DNA of 58,605 bases. Source: JADCCX01 sp031431475 (GTDB lineage: Bacteria > Pseudomonadota > Alphaproteobacteria > Rhizobiales > Beijerinckiaceae). How positions within the stretch are numbered: the first letter of the stretch is position 1; every line of letters begins with the position of its first letter. The position numbers and the translations under genes are program-made. The notes beneath the pieces are model-generated. The model did no database searches, was not told where the DNA came from, and saw only the letters and a program-made list of their open reading frames with translations. Location of the stretch: contig JANPDL010000020.1 of the NCBI GenBank assembly GCA_031431475.1, positions 1-58,605 on the forward strand, written 5' to 3'. Positions 51,097 to 58,605 of this stretch are shown here, in pieces.

Positions 51097-52433
51097 CTGT
51101 CATCGTCTTCCTGTTCTCGCTCTGCGGAGCCATGGCGCTGGGTATGCCCTGTGCCTTTGCCCTCATGGTCTGCGGCATGGCACTGATGGGCTGGATGGTC
51201 GCCATGGGCATCTACCCGGCGTTTGATGCACAGGTCATCGCTCAGAAAATGCTGGACGGCGCCGACAGCTTCATCCTGCTCGCCATCCCGTTCTTCATTC
51301 TCGCGGGTGAACTGATGAACGCAGGCGGTCTATCCAAGCGTATCGTCAATTTTGCGCTGGCTCTGATCGGCCATCGCCACGGCGGACTTGGCTATGTCGC
51401 CATCATTGCCGCCATCATCATGGCCTCGCTTTCGGGCTCTGCAGCGGCAGATACGGCGGCCCTGGCTGCGATTCTCATCCCCATGATGAAGGATGCAGGC
51501 TACAACGTGCCGCGCTCGGCCGGCCTGATTGCGGCTGGCGGTATCATCGCGCCGGTCATACCCCCATCCATCGGCTTCGTCATCTTCGGCGTCGCCGCCA
51601 ATGTCTCGATCCCGCAGCTCTTCGTCGCGGGTGTGTTCCCCGGTGTGCTGATGGGCGTCAGCCTTGTCTTCGCCTGGTGGTGGGTGGCGCGCAAGGAAGA
51701 GCTCCGGCCCTACCCCAAGCGCAGCTGGACCGAACGCTGGCAGGCCACCAAGGACGGCGCATTCGCGCTTGCTATGCCGATCTTTATTCTGGGCTCGATC
51801 CGCTTTGGCTACGCGACGCCGACAGAGGCCGCTGTGGTGGCCACGGTCTATGCCCTGTTCGTCGGCATGTTCATCTATAAGGAATTGAAGCCCAGGCAGC
51901 TCTACGGCCTGTTCGTATCAGCAGCCAAGTTGACAGCGATGATCATGTTCCTGGTTGCAGCGGCGCTCATTTCATCCTGGCTGATCACGGCAGCGAATAT
52001 CCCGGGCGAGATTGGCGGCTTCCTGCAGCAGTTCGTCTCGAACAAGACCGTGCTGATGATCTTGCTGATGGTCCTCGTGCTGGTCGTGGGCACGGCGCTT
52101 GATTTCGCGCCCACCGTGCTGATCCTGACGCCGGTGCTGATGCCAATCGTCAAGCAGGCGGGTATCGATCCGATCTACTTCGGAGTCCTGTTCATCATGA
52201 ACAACGCCATCGGCCTGATCACCCCCCCAGTCGGCATCGTGCTCAATGTCGTGTCGGGTGTGGCGAAGGTGTCGATGACCGACGTGATCAAGGGCGTGAA
52301 CCCCTTCCTGATCGCGCAGAGCATCATCCTGTTTATTCTCGTGCTCTGGCCACCCCTCGTGATGGCCCCGTTCCGGCTCTTTCAGGGCCGGATCGGATTT
52401 GCGGAATTCGTCCAGCAATTGCTGGGCTACTGA
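51093..52433 (+). CDS. TRAP transporter large membrane subunit (DctM)
   Basis: The 446-residue protein has about twelve membrane helices and the DctM signature features: FFILAGELMNAGGLSKRIVN near residues 67-86, MASLSGSAAADTAAL near 110, and IAPVIPPSIGFVIFGVA near 152. It is the transport pore of the TRAP system, and overlaps dctQ by four bases. The dctP gene follows after 36 bases. Confidence 0.93.
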   Translation: MTVIVFLFSLCGAMALGMPCAFALMVCGMALMGWMVAMGIYPAFDAQVIAQKMLDGADSFILLAIPFFILAGELMNAGGLSKRIVNFALALIGHRHGGLGYVAIIAAIIMASLSGSAAADTAALAAILIPMMKDAGYNVPRSAGLIAAGGIIAPVIPPSIGFVIFGVAANVSIPQLFVAGVFPGVLMGVSLVFAWWWVARKEELRPYPKRSWTERWQATKDGAFALAMPIFILGSIRFGYATPTEAAVVATVYALFVGMFIYKELKPRQLYGLFVSAAKLTAMIMFLVAAALISSWLITAANIPGEIGGFLQQFVSNKTVLMILLMVLVLVVGTALDFAPTVLILTPVLMPIVKQAGIDPIYFGVLFIMNNAIGLITPPVGIVLNVVSGVAKVSMTDVIKGVNPFLIAQSIILFILVLWPPLVMAPFRLFQGRIGFAEFVQQLLGY

Positions 52434-52469
52434 CGGGTTAACGAACCCATAACCAAAGGAGGAAATGCC

Positions 52470-53477
52470 ATGCTGAAATCCACTCTTCTGGCCGCTGTCG
52501 GCGCGCTCGCGCTGATGTCGGGAACTGCCAATGCCCAGTTCACGGAGCGCACGATCCGCGTCTCCAATGGCATCAACCAGGACCACCCTGTTGGCAACGG
52601 CATTATCAAAATGACGGCCTGCCTTGCACAGAAATCCGGCGGCAAGCTGAAACTGCAGGCATTTTGGGGCGGCTCTTTGGGGGGCGACCTCCAGGTGACA
52701 CAGGCCCTGCGTTCTGGCACGCAGGAGATGGTCGTGACATCGTCATCGCCGCTTGTCGGCATCTTGCCTGATCTCGGCGTCTTCGACCTGCCGTTCCTCT
52801 TCGCCAACGAAAAGGAGGCAGACGCCATCCTCGACGGCGCCTATGGAAAGTATATCGCCGACAAGCTGCCAGGCGTTGGCCTCGTCAACCTCTCCTACTG
52901 GGAGAACGGCTTCCGCAACCTCACCAACTCCAAGAAGCCGGTGATGAAGGTCGAGGACTTTCCCGGCCTCAAGGTTCGAGTGATGCAAAACAACATCTTC
53001 CTCGACACTTTCAAGACTCTTGGCACAAACGCTGTGCCGATGGCCTTCCAGGAAGTTTTTGCGGCTTTGGAGACCAAAGCGATTGATGGCCAGGAGAACC
53101 CATTTGTCACTATCGATACATCGAAGATTTATGAAGTGCAGAAATTCCTCTCTGTCACCAACCACGCCTACACGCCGTTCCTCATTCTTTATTCCAAGGC
53201 GTTGTTCGATAAGCTTTCTGCCGATGAACAGAAGGCACTCTCTGACTGTGCCGGAGAAGGGCAGAAAGAACAGCGCACGGTCTCCCGCGCGCTCTCCGAG
53301 AAGTCGCTCGAGAATGTCAAAAAGCAGGGCATGCAGGTGAACATAATCGCCCCTGAAGAGCAGAAGCGTATGCGTGACGCCGTGAAACCGGTCTATGAGC
53401 GGGGTACTGCGACCATCGGCAAGGAGACGGTCGAGCGGATGCAGGCGGAACTCGCCAAGCTGCGCGGCACGAACTGA
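52470..53477 (+). CDS. TRAP transporter substrate-binding protein (DctP)
   Basis: The 335-residue protein has a signal peptide (MLKSTLLAAVGALALMSGTA, cleaved near NAQ). The DctP fold follows, with FWGGSLGGDLQVTQALRSGT near residues 66-85 and the carboxylate-binding arginine region GLKVRVMQNNIFLDTFKTLG. The arginine in this block normally forms a salt bridge with the carboxylate of the ligand. AAAGGAGGA precedes the ATG. The dehydratase and kinase that follow point to a hexonate-type sugar acid as ligand. Confidence 0.92.
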   Translation: MLKSTLLAAVGALALMSGTANAQFTERTIRVSNGINQDHPVGNGIIKMTACLAQKSGGKLKLQAFWGGSLGGDLQVTQALRSGTQEMVVTSSSPLVGILPDLGVFDLPFLFANEKEADAILDGAYGKYIADKLPGVGLVNLSYWENGFRNLTNSKKPVMKVEDFPGLKVRVMQNNIFLDTFKTLGTNAVPMAFQEVFAALETKAIDGQENPFVTIDTSKIYEVQKFLSVTNHAYTPFLILYSKALFDKLSADEQKALSDCAGEGQKEQRTVSRALSEKSLENVKKQGMQVNIIAPEEQKRMRDAVKPVYERGTATIGKETVERMQAELAKLRGTN

Positions 53478-53489
53478 ATCGTACTGTAT

Positions 53490-53575
53490 CCCTCTCCCGG
53501 CTCATTTCGGGTCTACCCGACATGAGAACCAAAAGTGTCAATATCGGGCAGGCCCGATATTGATGCGGGAGAGGG
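53490..53575. repeat. Nested palindromic intergenic element
   Basis: The outer arms CCCTCTCCCG (53490-53499) and CGGGAGAGGG (53566-53575) are perfect inverted repeats. Inside are two further palindromes: TCGGGT-CT-ACCCGA (53507-53520), and CAATATCGGGC-AG-GCCCGATATTG (53539-53562), which is perfect over 22 bases. The whole could fold as a three-way junction in RNA or a cruciform in DNA. It lies between dctP and the dehydratase gene. There is no T-run, so it is not a simple terminator; it resembles the intergenic mosaic repeats of other alphaproteobacteria. Confidence 0.7.
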
Positions 53576-53588
53576 GAAGCCGGGCTGA

Positions 53589-54800
53589 ATGCACATGAAA
53601 ATCACAGCGCTCGAAACCATCCGCCTCGAGGAATTTGGCAACATCATCTTCGTGCGCCTGCACACGGATGGGGGTATCACCGGCCTTGGTGAAACCTTCA
53701 TCGGACCGAAGGCGGTGGAGGCGTATCTGCATGAGACAGTCGCGCCCAAGCTGATCGGCGAGGATCCTCTGCGCATCGAGGCGCTCAATCTCAAGCTGCG
53801 CAACTATCTCGGATGGAGCTCGGCGGGCGTCGAGACACGCGGTAATTCCGCCATCGACATCGCGCTCTGGGATATCTTCGGCAAGGCCCATGGCAAGCCG
53901 GTCTGCGACATGCTGGGTGGACGCACGCGCGACCAGATCCGCGTCTACAACACCTGCGCCGGGTACAGATACATCCGCGACGGGCGTTCCCAGTCCGTGG
54001 CCAACTGGCATGTTGGCGAACAGGGCGGACCCTACGAGGATCTTGAAGGCTTCCTGCACCGCGCCGATGAGGTCGCACTTTCCCTGCTGGAGCAGGGAAT
54101 CACGGGCATGAAGATCTGGCCGTTCGACATTGCGGCAGAACGCACCAACGGCTTCGATATCACCCCGCAGGAGCTGAACACCGCGCTGGAGCCATTCCGC
54201 AAAATCCGCAAGGCTGTCGGCGACAAGATGGATATCATGGTGGAGTTCCATTCGCTGTGGAGCCTGCCGATGGCCAAGAAACTGGCCGAACGCCTCGCGG
54301 AGTTTGACACCTATTGGCACGAAGACCCGTTCCGTCTCGACAATGTCAGCGATATCCGGGACTACGCCCGGCATTCCAAGGCATGGGTCTGCGCCTCCGA
54401 AACCATGTCCTACACCCATGCCTTCCGTGAGTATTTGCAGACCGGCGCGGCCGGTGTGGTAATGCTTGATCTCTCGTGGTGCGGCGGTCTCTCCGAAGCG
54501 CGCAAGATCGCGGGCATGGCGGAGGCCTGGCATACACCTGTGGCACCGCATGATTGCACGGGACCGGTGGTCTACATGGCGTCGTGCCATTTTTCGCTCT
54601 ATGCGCCCAACACTCTGATTCAGGAAAGCGTGCGCGCCTTCTACACCGGATGGTACAAGGAGCTTGTCACGGACCTTCCGGTGGTTGAAAACGGCATGGT
54701 CAGCATCAGCAACAAGCCGGGCCTTGGCCTCGAGCTTCTGCCCGATCTGACACGGCGTCCCGATGCCAGGGTCCGTCGTTCCGACGCAACCACGATCTGA
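53589..54800 (+). CDS. Enolase-superfamily sugar-acid dehydratase (mandelate racemase-like)
   Basis: The 403-residue enzyme has the MR/MLE capping domain and barrel. The catalytic lysine segment is GITGMKIWPFD near residue 172. The metal ligands are three glutamates, in IMVEFHSLW, YWHEDPF and CASETMSY, and the barrel His is in VAPHDCTGP. The first ligand is Glu rather than the more common Asp, as in some sugar-acid dehydratases. Next to a TRAP importer and a KDG-type kinase it most likely dehydrates an aldonate to a 2-keto-3-deoxy acid. The sugar is not identifiable. ATG 53589 and 53595 are both possible starts. Confidence 0.85.
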   Translation: MHMKITALETIRLEEFGNIIFVRLHTDGGITGLGETFIGPKAVEAYLHETVAPKLIGEDPLRIEALNLKLRNYLGWSSAGVETRGNSAIDIALWDIFGKAHGKPVCDMLGGRTRDQIRVYNTCAGYRYIRDGRSQSVANWHVGEQGGPYEDLEGFLHRADEVALSLLEQGITGMKIWPFDIAAERTNGFDITPQELNTALEPFRKIRKAVGDKMDIMVEFHSLWSLPMAKKLAERLAEFDTYWHEDPFRLDNVSDIRDYARHSKAWVCASETMSYTHAFREYLQTGAAGVVMLDLSWCGGLSEARKIAGMAEAWHTPVAPHDCTGPVVYMASCHFSLYAPNTLIQESVRAFYTGWYKELVTDLPVVENGMVSISNKPGLGLELLPDLTRRPDARVRRSDATTI

Positions 54801-54818
54801 CACCTGCGGAGAAGAGCG

Positions 54819-55739
54819 TTGCCCGATATTGTCGCCATCGGCGAACCGCTGGGTGAGTTCAACCAGACGAAGGCGGACGACCCACATTACCTCTTCGGCC
54901 ATGGCGGCGACACCTCCAACGCCATCATCGCGGCGGCACGCTCCGGTGCCAGCACGGGCTATATCAGCGCGGTGGGCGACGATTCCTTCGGGCGATCCTT
55001 CATCGACCTGTGGAAGCGCGAAGGCGTTGATGTCTCGGGCGTGAAGCGGGACCCCGCTGCACATACCGGCATCTATTTCATCTCGCATGGCCCGGATGGT
55101 CACGAATTCTCGTATATGCGGGCGGGCTCCGCAGCGGCATGCATGACGACACGGGATTTGCCTCAGGAACTGATCCAGCGGGCCAAAGTGCTGCATGTCT
55201 CAGGCATCAGTCAGGCCATTTCCGCATCAGCTGCGGATATGGTGTTTGACGCGATCAATCTTGCGCGTGCATCCGGCGTCACGGTGTCCTATGACACCAA
55301 CCTCAGGCCCCGCCTCTGGCCTCTTGCTCGTGCGCAGGCGGTAACCAATGCTGCGATGGCGCTGTCCGATATCGCGCTGCCCGGGCTTGACGATGCCCGC
55401 CAGCTCACCGGCCTGCAAGATCGCGATGCGATTACGGATTTCTATCTCAGCCGGGGCTCACGCATTGTGGCCATGACGCTGGGCAAGGAGGGCGCTCTGG
55501 TCGCGACGCATCAGGAGCGCCGCATCGTGCCTTCTATCAAAGTCAATGCAGTCGATGCCACTGGCGCGGGCGATTGTTTCGATGGCGCATTCCTGGCGGA
55601 ATGGGTGAGGACATCCGATCCCTTCGCCGCCGCCGCCTATGCGACCGTCGCAGCAGCGCTCTCGACCACAGGATATGGCGCGGTGGCACCACTGCCTCTT
55701 CGCACAGACGTGCTGGCCGCAATGACGCGCAAGGCCTGA
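54819..55739 (+). CDS. kdgK: PfkB-family sugar kinase, 2-keto-3-deoxygluconate kinase type
   Basis: The 306-residue kinase has the PfkB motifs: GHGGDTSNAIIAAARSGAST near residues 28-47, and the C-terminal catalytic DATGAGDCFDGAFL starting at residue 246. Asp252 is the likely catalytic base. It begins with TTG, preceded by GGAG at 54808-54811, and lies 18 bases after the dehydratase gene. It would phosphorylate the 2-keto-3-deoxy acid made by that enzyme. The final aldolase (KDPG type) is not in the window. Its stop is directly back-to-back with that of the convergent SDR gene. Confidence 0.83.
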   Translation: MPDIVAIGEPLGEFNQTKADDPHYLFGHGGDTSNAIIAAARSGASTGYISAVGDDSFGRSFIDLWKREGVDVSGVKRDPAAHTGIYFISHGPDGHEFSYMRAGSAAACMTTRDLPQELIQRAKVLHVSGISQAISASAADMVFDAINLARASGVTVSYDTNLRPRLWPLARAQAVTNAAMALSDIALPGLDDARQLTGLQDRDAITDFYLSRGSRIVAMTLGKEGALVATHQERRIVPSIKVNAVDATGAGDCFDGAFLAEWVRTSDPFAAAAYATVAAALSTTGYGAVAPLPLRTDVLAAMTRKA

Positions 55740-56501
55740 TCAAACCCAGCCGCCGTCTACCACGAGATGCTGGCTGGTGATGGCGGATGCTTCACTGGAC
55801 GCTAGAAACAGCATCATCCGCGCCACCTCGTCCGGCATCAGCCAGCGCTTCAGGCATTGCGCATTGAGCATCATCTGCTCGCCCTCGGGCGTGATCCAGA
55901 GCTTCTCCTGTCGCTCGGTGCGAATCCAACCGGGGGCCACCGCATTGACCCGGATGTTGAAAGGCCCGTAGTCCCGCGCCAGCGAGCGCGTCAGGCCCAG
56001 CATGGCGGATTTCGCCGCCGTATAGATCGGCATGCCGCCCATGCTCGCCATCCACGATACGGATGAGAAATTGACAATGGAGCCGCGTCCCGCCGCCTGC
56101 ATATCGGGCAGCACGGCCTGTGCCGCGAAGAAAACATGCTTCAGGTTCACCGCGATGCGCTGGTCGAAATACTCCGGTGTGACATCCGGTGTCGCATGGC
56201 GCTCGTCATGGGCCGCGTTGTTGATCAGAACCGTCACCGGACCATGCGCCTTGCGTGCGTTGGCGATGGCTTTGCGCAACGCCGCGATATCGGTCAGGTC
56301 AGCCTTGATGAACAGGACATCTCTACCCTCTTTCACCAGGGCCGCGGCCAGCGCCTTTGATGGCTTCTCGGCGATATCGATAAAGGCGACTTTCGCTTTC
56401 TGCTGGGCGAATGCTGAAACAATCGCGGCACCAATACCGGTTCCTCCACCGGTGATGATAACGGATTGACCCGCGAGATCGGGATAGACGGCTCCTGCCA
56501 T
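55740..56501 (-). CDS. Short-chain dehydrogenase/reductase
   Basis: The 253-residue enzyme has the classical SDR features: cofactor motif TGGGTGIG (residues 17-24), NNAA near 94-97, and the catalytic Ser147, Tyr160 and Lys164. The C-terminus DGGWV is typical. It is the last gene of a minus-strand operon with an MFS transporter, otnC and otnK. A likely role is oxidation of a four-carbon sugar acid to the 3-oxo acid used by OtnK, but this is inferred from context. I start at ATG 56501; an in-frame upstream extension to 57023 lies antisense-free inside the MFS gene and is rejected. Confidence 0.87.
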   Translation of the reverse strand: MAGAVYPDLAGQSVIITGGGTGIGAAIVSAFAQQKAKVAFIDIAEKPSKALAAALVKEGRDVLFIKADLTDIAALRKAIANARKAHGPVTVLINNAAHDERHATPDVTPEYFDQRIAVNLKHVFFAAQAVLPDMQAAGRGSIVNFSSVSWMASMGGMPIYTAAKSAMLGLTRSLARDYGPFNIRVNAVAPGWIRTERQEKLWITPEGEQMMLNAQCLKRWLMPDEVARMMLFLASSEASAITSQHLVVDGGWV

Positions 56502-56530
56502 GATGATCCTTTTCCTGAAAACGGATAAGA

Positions 56531-57694
56531 CTAGTTTGCAGTTCTCCGCAGCACAAGGAGGGCCATGGCTGCCGTTGCGCCAAGTCCCGCCGTAAGCCAC
56601 AGCGCCTGCACGCCGTATCGCTCCACGGCGGCACCAAAGAGCAGGGGTGCGCAAGCCTGGAGGATACGCCCGGGCGCGCTGATCAGTCCCTGTCGCAGAC
56701 CGTACCCACCAGGTCCGAACAGCGCGAGCGGCAACGTGCCCTTGGCTATCGTCATCACGCCATTGCCCGCGCCATGCAGCAGGGTGAAGGCATAAGCCGC
56801 AGGCGCACCGATCAGCATGAGCACAGCTACCGCGAGTGGATGGGTCATGATGGCGGCGCGGGCCAGAAACAGGGGATGGAGGTTCCTGAGAAATCCAAAC
56901 TCGATCAATCGCGCGCCAACCTGCGCCGGACCGATCAGCGCTCCTGCAGCAATCGCTGCGGCCGGTGTCGCGCCAGCAGATTCGAGCAATCGTGGCAGAT
57001 GGGTCGCAAGAGCGGTGCTGCAAAACAGCGTGACGGCGAAGACATAGGCCAGCAGTACGAGCGTAAGGACCGGCGGTTTGGTGCTCTCCCCCGAAGCAGC
57101 CGCATCATTCACCGGCTTCGGCTGCACGCCGTGCGGCAACACCAGATACAGCGGCAGCGAGATTACGATGTTGATGGCCGCCCAGCCGAAGCAAGCTCCA
57201 CGCCAGCCCCATTCAGCCTCCATCACGGCCGAAAGCGGCCAGCCCACCGTGCTGGCAAAACCTGCAATCAGCGTGATTCCCGTGATGGATGCGCGTGCCT
57301 TCGCACCATAGATCGCTGCAAGGGTGGCGAAGGCGGCCTCATAGAGCCCGCATCCCATTCCGATGCCGATGATGAGCCACGCCGCGAACAAGCCGACTGC
57401 TTCCCTCGCAAAAGCGAGCAACACGAGTCCCAGCGCGAACAGGATGGTCGATGCGATCAGCAGCATACGCCCGCCCAGCAGGTCGATTCGCCGTCCTGCG
57501 AAAGGCCCAATGAGAGCTGACGTAATCAGCGCCACTGAAAAAGCCGCATAGACCCAGAGCGGTGACAGGCCGAGATCGCGCGCCATCGGTACGGCAAGAA
57601 CGGCGGAAATATAGTAGGTCGAGGCGAAGGCGACGGTTTGTGCTGTTCCAAGCGCCACAACGACGCCTGTGGTCTGGGATGGACGCAATATCAT
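56531..57694 (-). CDS. Major facilitator superfamily transporter
   Basis: The 387-residue protein has about twelve membrane helices, with RRIDLLGGRMLLIASTILFA near residues 68-87, where the loop 2-3 motif of MFS proteins is expected. It shares its operon with otnC and otnK by an ATGA overlap, which suggests that it imports the sugar acid or exports a product. Substrate specificity cannot be read from the sequence. Confidence 0.85.
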   Translation of the reverse strand: MILRPSQTTGVVVALGTAQTVAFASTYYISAVLAVPMARDLGLSPLWVYAAFSVALITSALIGPFAGRRIDLLGGRMLLIASTILFALGLVLLAFAREAVGLFAAWLIIGIGMGCGLYEAAFATLAAIYGAKARASITGITLIAGFASTVGWPLSAVMEAEWGWRGACFGWAAINIVISLPLYLVLPHGVQPKPVNDAAASGESTKPPVLTLVLLAYVFAVTLFCSTALATHLPRLLESAGATPAAAIAAGALIGPAQVGARLIEFGFLRNLHPLFLARAAIMTHPLAVAVLMLIGAPAAYAFTLLHGAGNGVMTIAKGTLPLALFGPGGYGLRQGLISAPGRILQACAPLLFGAAVERYGVQALWLTAGLGATAAMALLVLRRTAN

Positions 57695-58329
57695 CTGAGC
57701 GTGAAGCTCCTCTCGAGCTCCGCAACCTGCACAGCCGTCAGATGGCGGACATTCATGCCCTTCGACAGCACAATGAGCTTCGCCGTCTCTTCAAGCTCTT
57801 CCATCGCATAGACCGCTGCCTCCAGCGACAATCCGGCCACCACTGGCCCGTGACTGGCCAGCAGCACAGCCGGATGATCCGGTGCTTTCGCGAGGATCAG
57901 GGGGGCCACAAGCGCATCGCCCGGCTTGGTGTAGGACACCACCGGAACGCGGCCTACGCGCATCACGACATAGGGCGTGATCGGCGGTATCGCGTCATCG
58001 GGATTGGTATCTGCGAGGCAGGACAGCAGCGTTGCATAAGTCGAATGCAGATGCACCACGGCCTTGGCGGTGGGGCGCGCCTGATAGAACGCGAAATGCA
58101 GGGGCAGTTCCTTCGTCGGCGGATCGCCCGAGACATGTTTGCCATCGCGGTCCAGCTTCGACAGCCTGTTGGCATCCAGAAAGCCAAGACAGGAATTGGT
58201 CGGGGTGAACAGCCAGCCGTCCTCTAGTTTCACCGAGATATTGCCGGAGGAGCCGGGCGTTAGTCCCCGGTCAAAAAGCGATCTTCCAAACCGCACGAGG
58301 TCATTGCGCAGCCTTGCCTCATCGCTCAT
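57691..58329 (-). CDS. otnC: 3-oxo-tetronate 4-phosphate decarboxylase (class II aldolase family)
   Basis: The 212-residue protein is a class II aldolase/adducin-type enzyme. Its zinc-site residues are His93 and His95 (VVHLHS) and His160 (LASHGP), with Glu74 as the candidate catalytic acid/base (TKELPLHF). The glycine-rich TPGSSGNIS at 24-32 binds phosphate. The coupling to an OtnK-type kinase points to OtnC, which decarboxylates 3-oxo-tetronate 4-phosphate to dihydroxyacetone phosphate. A fuculose- or ribulose-phosphate aldolase is the alternative. It overlaps otnK and the MFS gene by four bases each. Confidence 0.85.
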   Translation of the reverse strand: MSDEARLRNDLVRFGRSLFDRGLTPGSSGNISVKLEDGWLFTPTNSCLGFLDANRLSKLDRDGKHVSGDPPTKELPLHFAFYQARPTAKAVVHLHSTYATLLSCLADTNPDDAIPPITPYVVMRVGRVPVVSYTKPGDALVAPLILAKAPDHPAVLLASHGPVVAGLSLEAAVYAMEELEETAKLIVLSKGMNVRHLTAVQVAELERSFTLR

Positions 58330-58605
58330 GCTGCGCCTCCGGCCAGCGCTGTTGCAGCCTTCTCGTAGAAATCCAGCGCACCAAAGTTGCCGGACTTCAG
58401 AGCGAGCCGCAACGGGCTCCCCTCAACCGCCAGTGTCGGCACACCCGGATCGATCTCCGGCCCGATGGCGAAAGCCGCGATACCGAGCGCTGTCACCACG
58501 GCACCCGAGGTCTCGCCGCCACCCACCACCAGACGTGTGACACCGGCACCCGCCAACTTAACGGCGAGCTGCCCCATGAAATGCTCAATGGCCCCGGCCA
58601 CCTTT
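58326..58605 (-). CDS. otnK: 3-oxo-tetronate kinase (partial, C-terminal part)
   Basis: Only the last 92 or so codons are in the window; the gene continues beyond 58605. The visible RLVVGGGETSGAVVTALGI and IGPEIDPGVPTLAV are characteristic of the C-terminal nucleotide-binding part of DUF1537/OtnK (YgbK-like) kinases, including the GGGETSGA loop. The enzyme phosphorylates 3-oxo-tetronate for OtnC, which is encoded next with a four-base overlap. The order otnK-otnC-MFS-SDR gives a complete-looking four-carbon acid sugar module apart from possible isomerases. Confidence 0.85.
   Translation of the reverse strand, partial: KVAGAIEHFMGQLAVKLAGAGVTRLVVGGGETSGAVVTALGIAAFAIGPEIDPGVPTLAVEGSPLRLALKSGNFGALDFYEKAATALAGGAA

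Noticed and set aside
54817..54832. Eleven-base match GCCCGATATTG between the 53539-53562 palindrome and the start of the kinase gene
   Set aside because: The second copy encodes the normal start of the kinase (PDIV). With common codons this match can arise by chance and it has no inverted partner.
53538..55196. Open frame of 552 codons on the minus strand
   Set aside because: It is antisense to the dehydratase and the kinase, which are recognised on the plus strand.
55740..57023. Long version of the SDR starting at 57023
   Set aside because: The extra 174 codons lie inside the MFS gene in another frame and carry no SDR features; the fold starts normally from ATG 56501.
1..58605. CRISPR arrays, rRNA genes, insertion sequences and integrase genes
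   Set aside because: I looked for regularly spaced repeats, rRNA-like stretches and transposase or integrase motifs and saw none in this window.

Overview
The window comes from an anoxygenic phototrophic alphaproteobacterium. About 22 kb at the left end is a photosynthesis gene cluster of the purple-bacterial type: reaction-centre H subunit, light-independent protochlorophyllide reductase, Mg-chelatase, bacteriochlorophyll synthase, and phytoene synthase with desaturase. High GC, densely overlapping genes, many ABC and TRAP importers, a TadG-like pilus protein and the small lipoprotein style suggest a Hyphomicrobiales or Rhodospirillales-like lineage. I cannot name the genus from sequence alone.

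Layout. (1) 1-11298, minus strand: bchF-bchN-bchB-bchH-bchL-bchM-lhaA-puhA-puhB (puhB runs off the left edge). (2) 11299-11582: divergent control region with a perfect TGT-N12-ACA site of the PpsR/CrtJ type. (3) 11583-21945, plus strand: bchG-(PucC-like)-bchP-tspO-bchI-bchD-bchO-crtI-crtB, nearly all joined by short stop/start overlaps. (4) 22006-25900: a TadG-like gene, then a small island of AT-richer DNA with an intact HI1419/HI1420-type toxin-antitoxin pair, a decayed second copy of that toxin, a diverged direct repeat, a small lipoprotein and an unknown gene; a tRNA-Arg(CCT) closes this block. (5) 26065-34088, plus strand: SNase/OB-like secreted protein, M48 metalloprotease, then a basic amino acid-type ABC importer interrupted by a flavin-binding PPOX-like protein and a DUF817 membrane protein, ending in an agmatinase-family ureohydrolase. 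(6) 34089-40513, minus strand: RTX-tailed alpha/beta hydrolase and an RND efflux pump with its TetR regulator. (7) 40631-49791: an HcnC/HcnA/HcnB-like three-subunit flavin/iron-sulfur dehydrogenase facing an NMT1/THI5-type ABC importer, a creatininase-family hydrolase, an FAD-linked oxidase, an NAD(P)H:quinone-oxidoreductase-like flavoprotein and a carboxymuconolactone decarboxylase-like protein; this looks like an undescribed catabolic locus. (8) 49821-55739, plus: FCD-type GntR regulator, TRAP transporter, enolase-superfamily sugar-acid dehydratase and KDG-type kinase. (9) 55740-58605, minus: otnK (partial)-otnC-MFS-SDR, a four-carbon sugar-acid pathway.

How the genes work together. Regions 1-3 make protoporphyrin-derived bacteriochlorophyll (Mg insertion by BchH/I/D, methylation by BchM, ring reduction by BchL/N/B, C3 hydration by BchF, tail attachment and reduction by BchG/BchP), the first carotenoid steps (CrtB, CrtI), and the H subunit with its assembly factors. 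The pufLM genes, chlorophyllide reductase (bchXYZ), bchC, the later crt genes and the ring-cyclase genes are not in the window. Regions 5 and 7-9 are uptake-plus-catabolism modules for arginine-like compounds, an unknown N-containing compound, and sugar acids.

The least explained parts are the creatininase/HcnCAB-like locus (40.6-49.8 kb), the toxin-antitoxin decay series (23.4-25.9 kb) and a nested palindromic element at 53490-53575.
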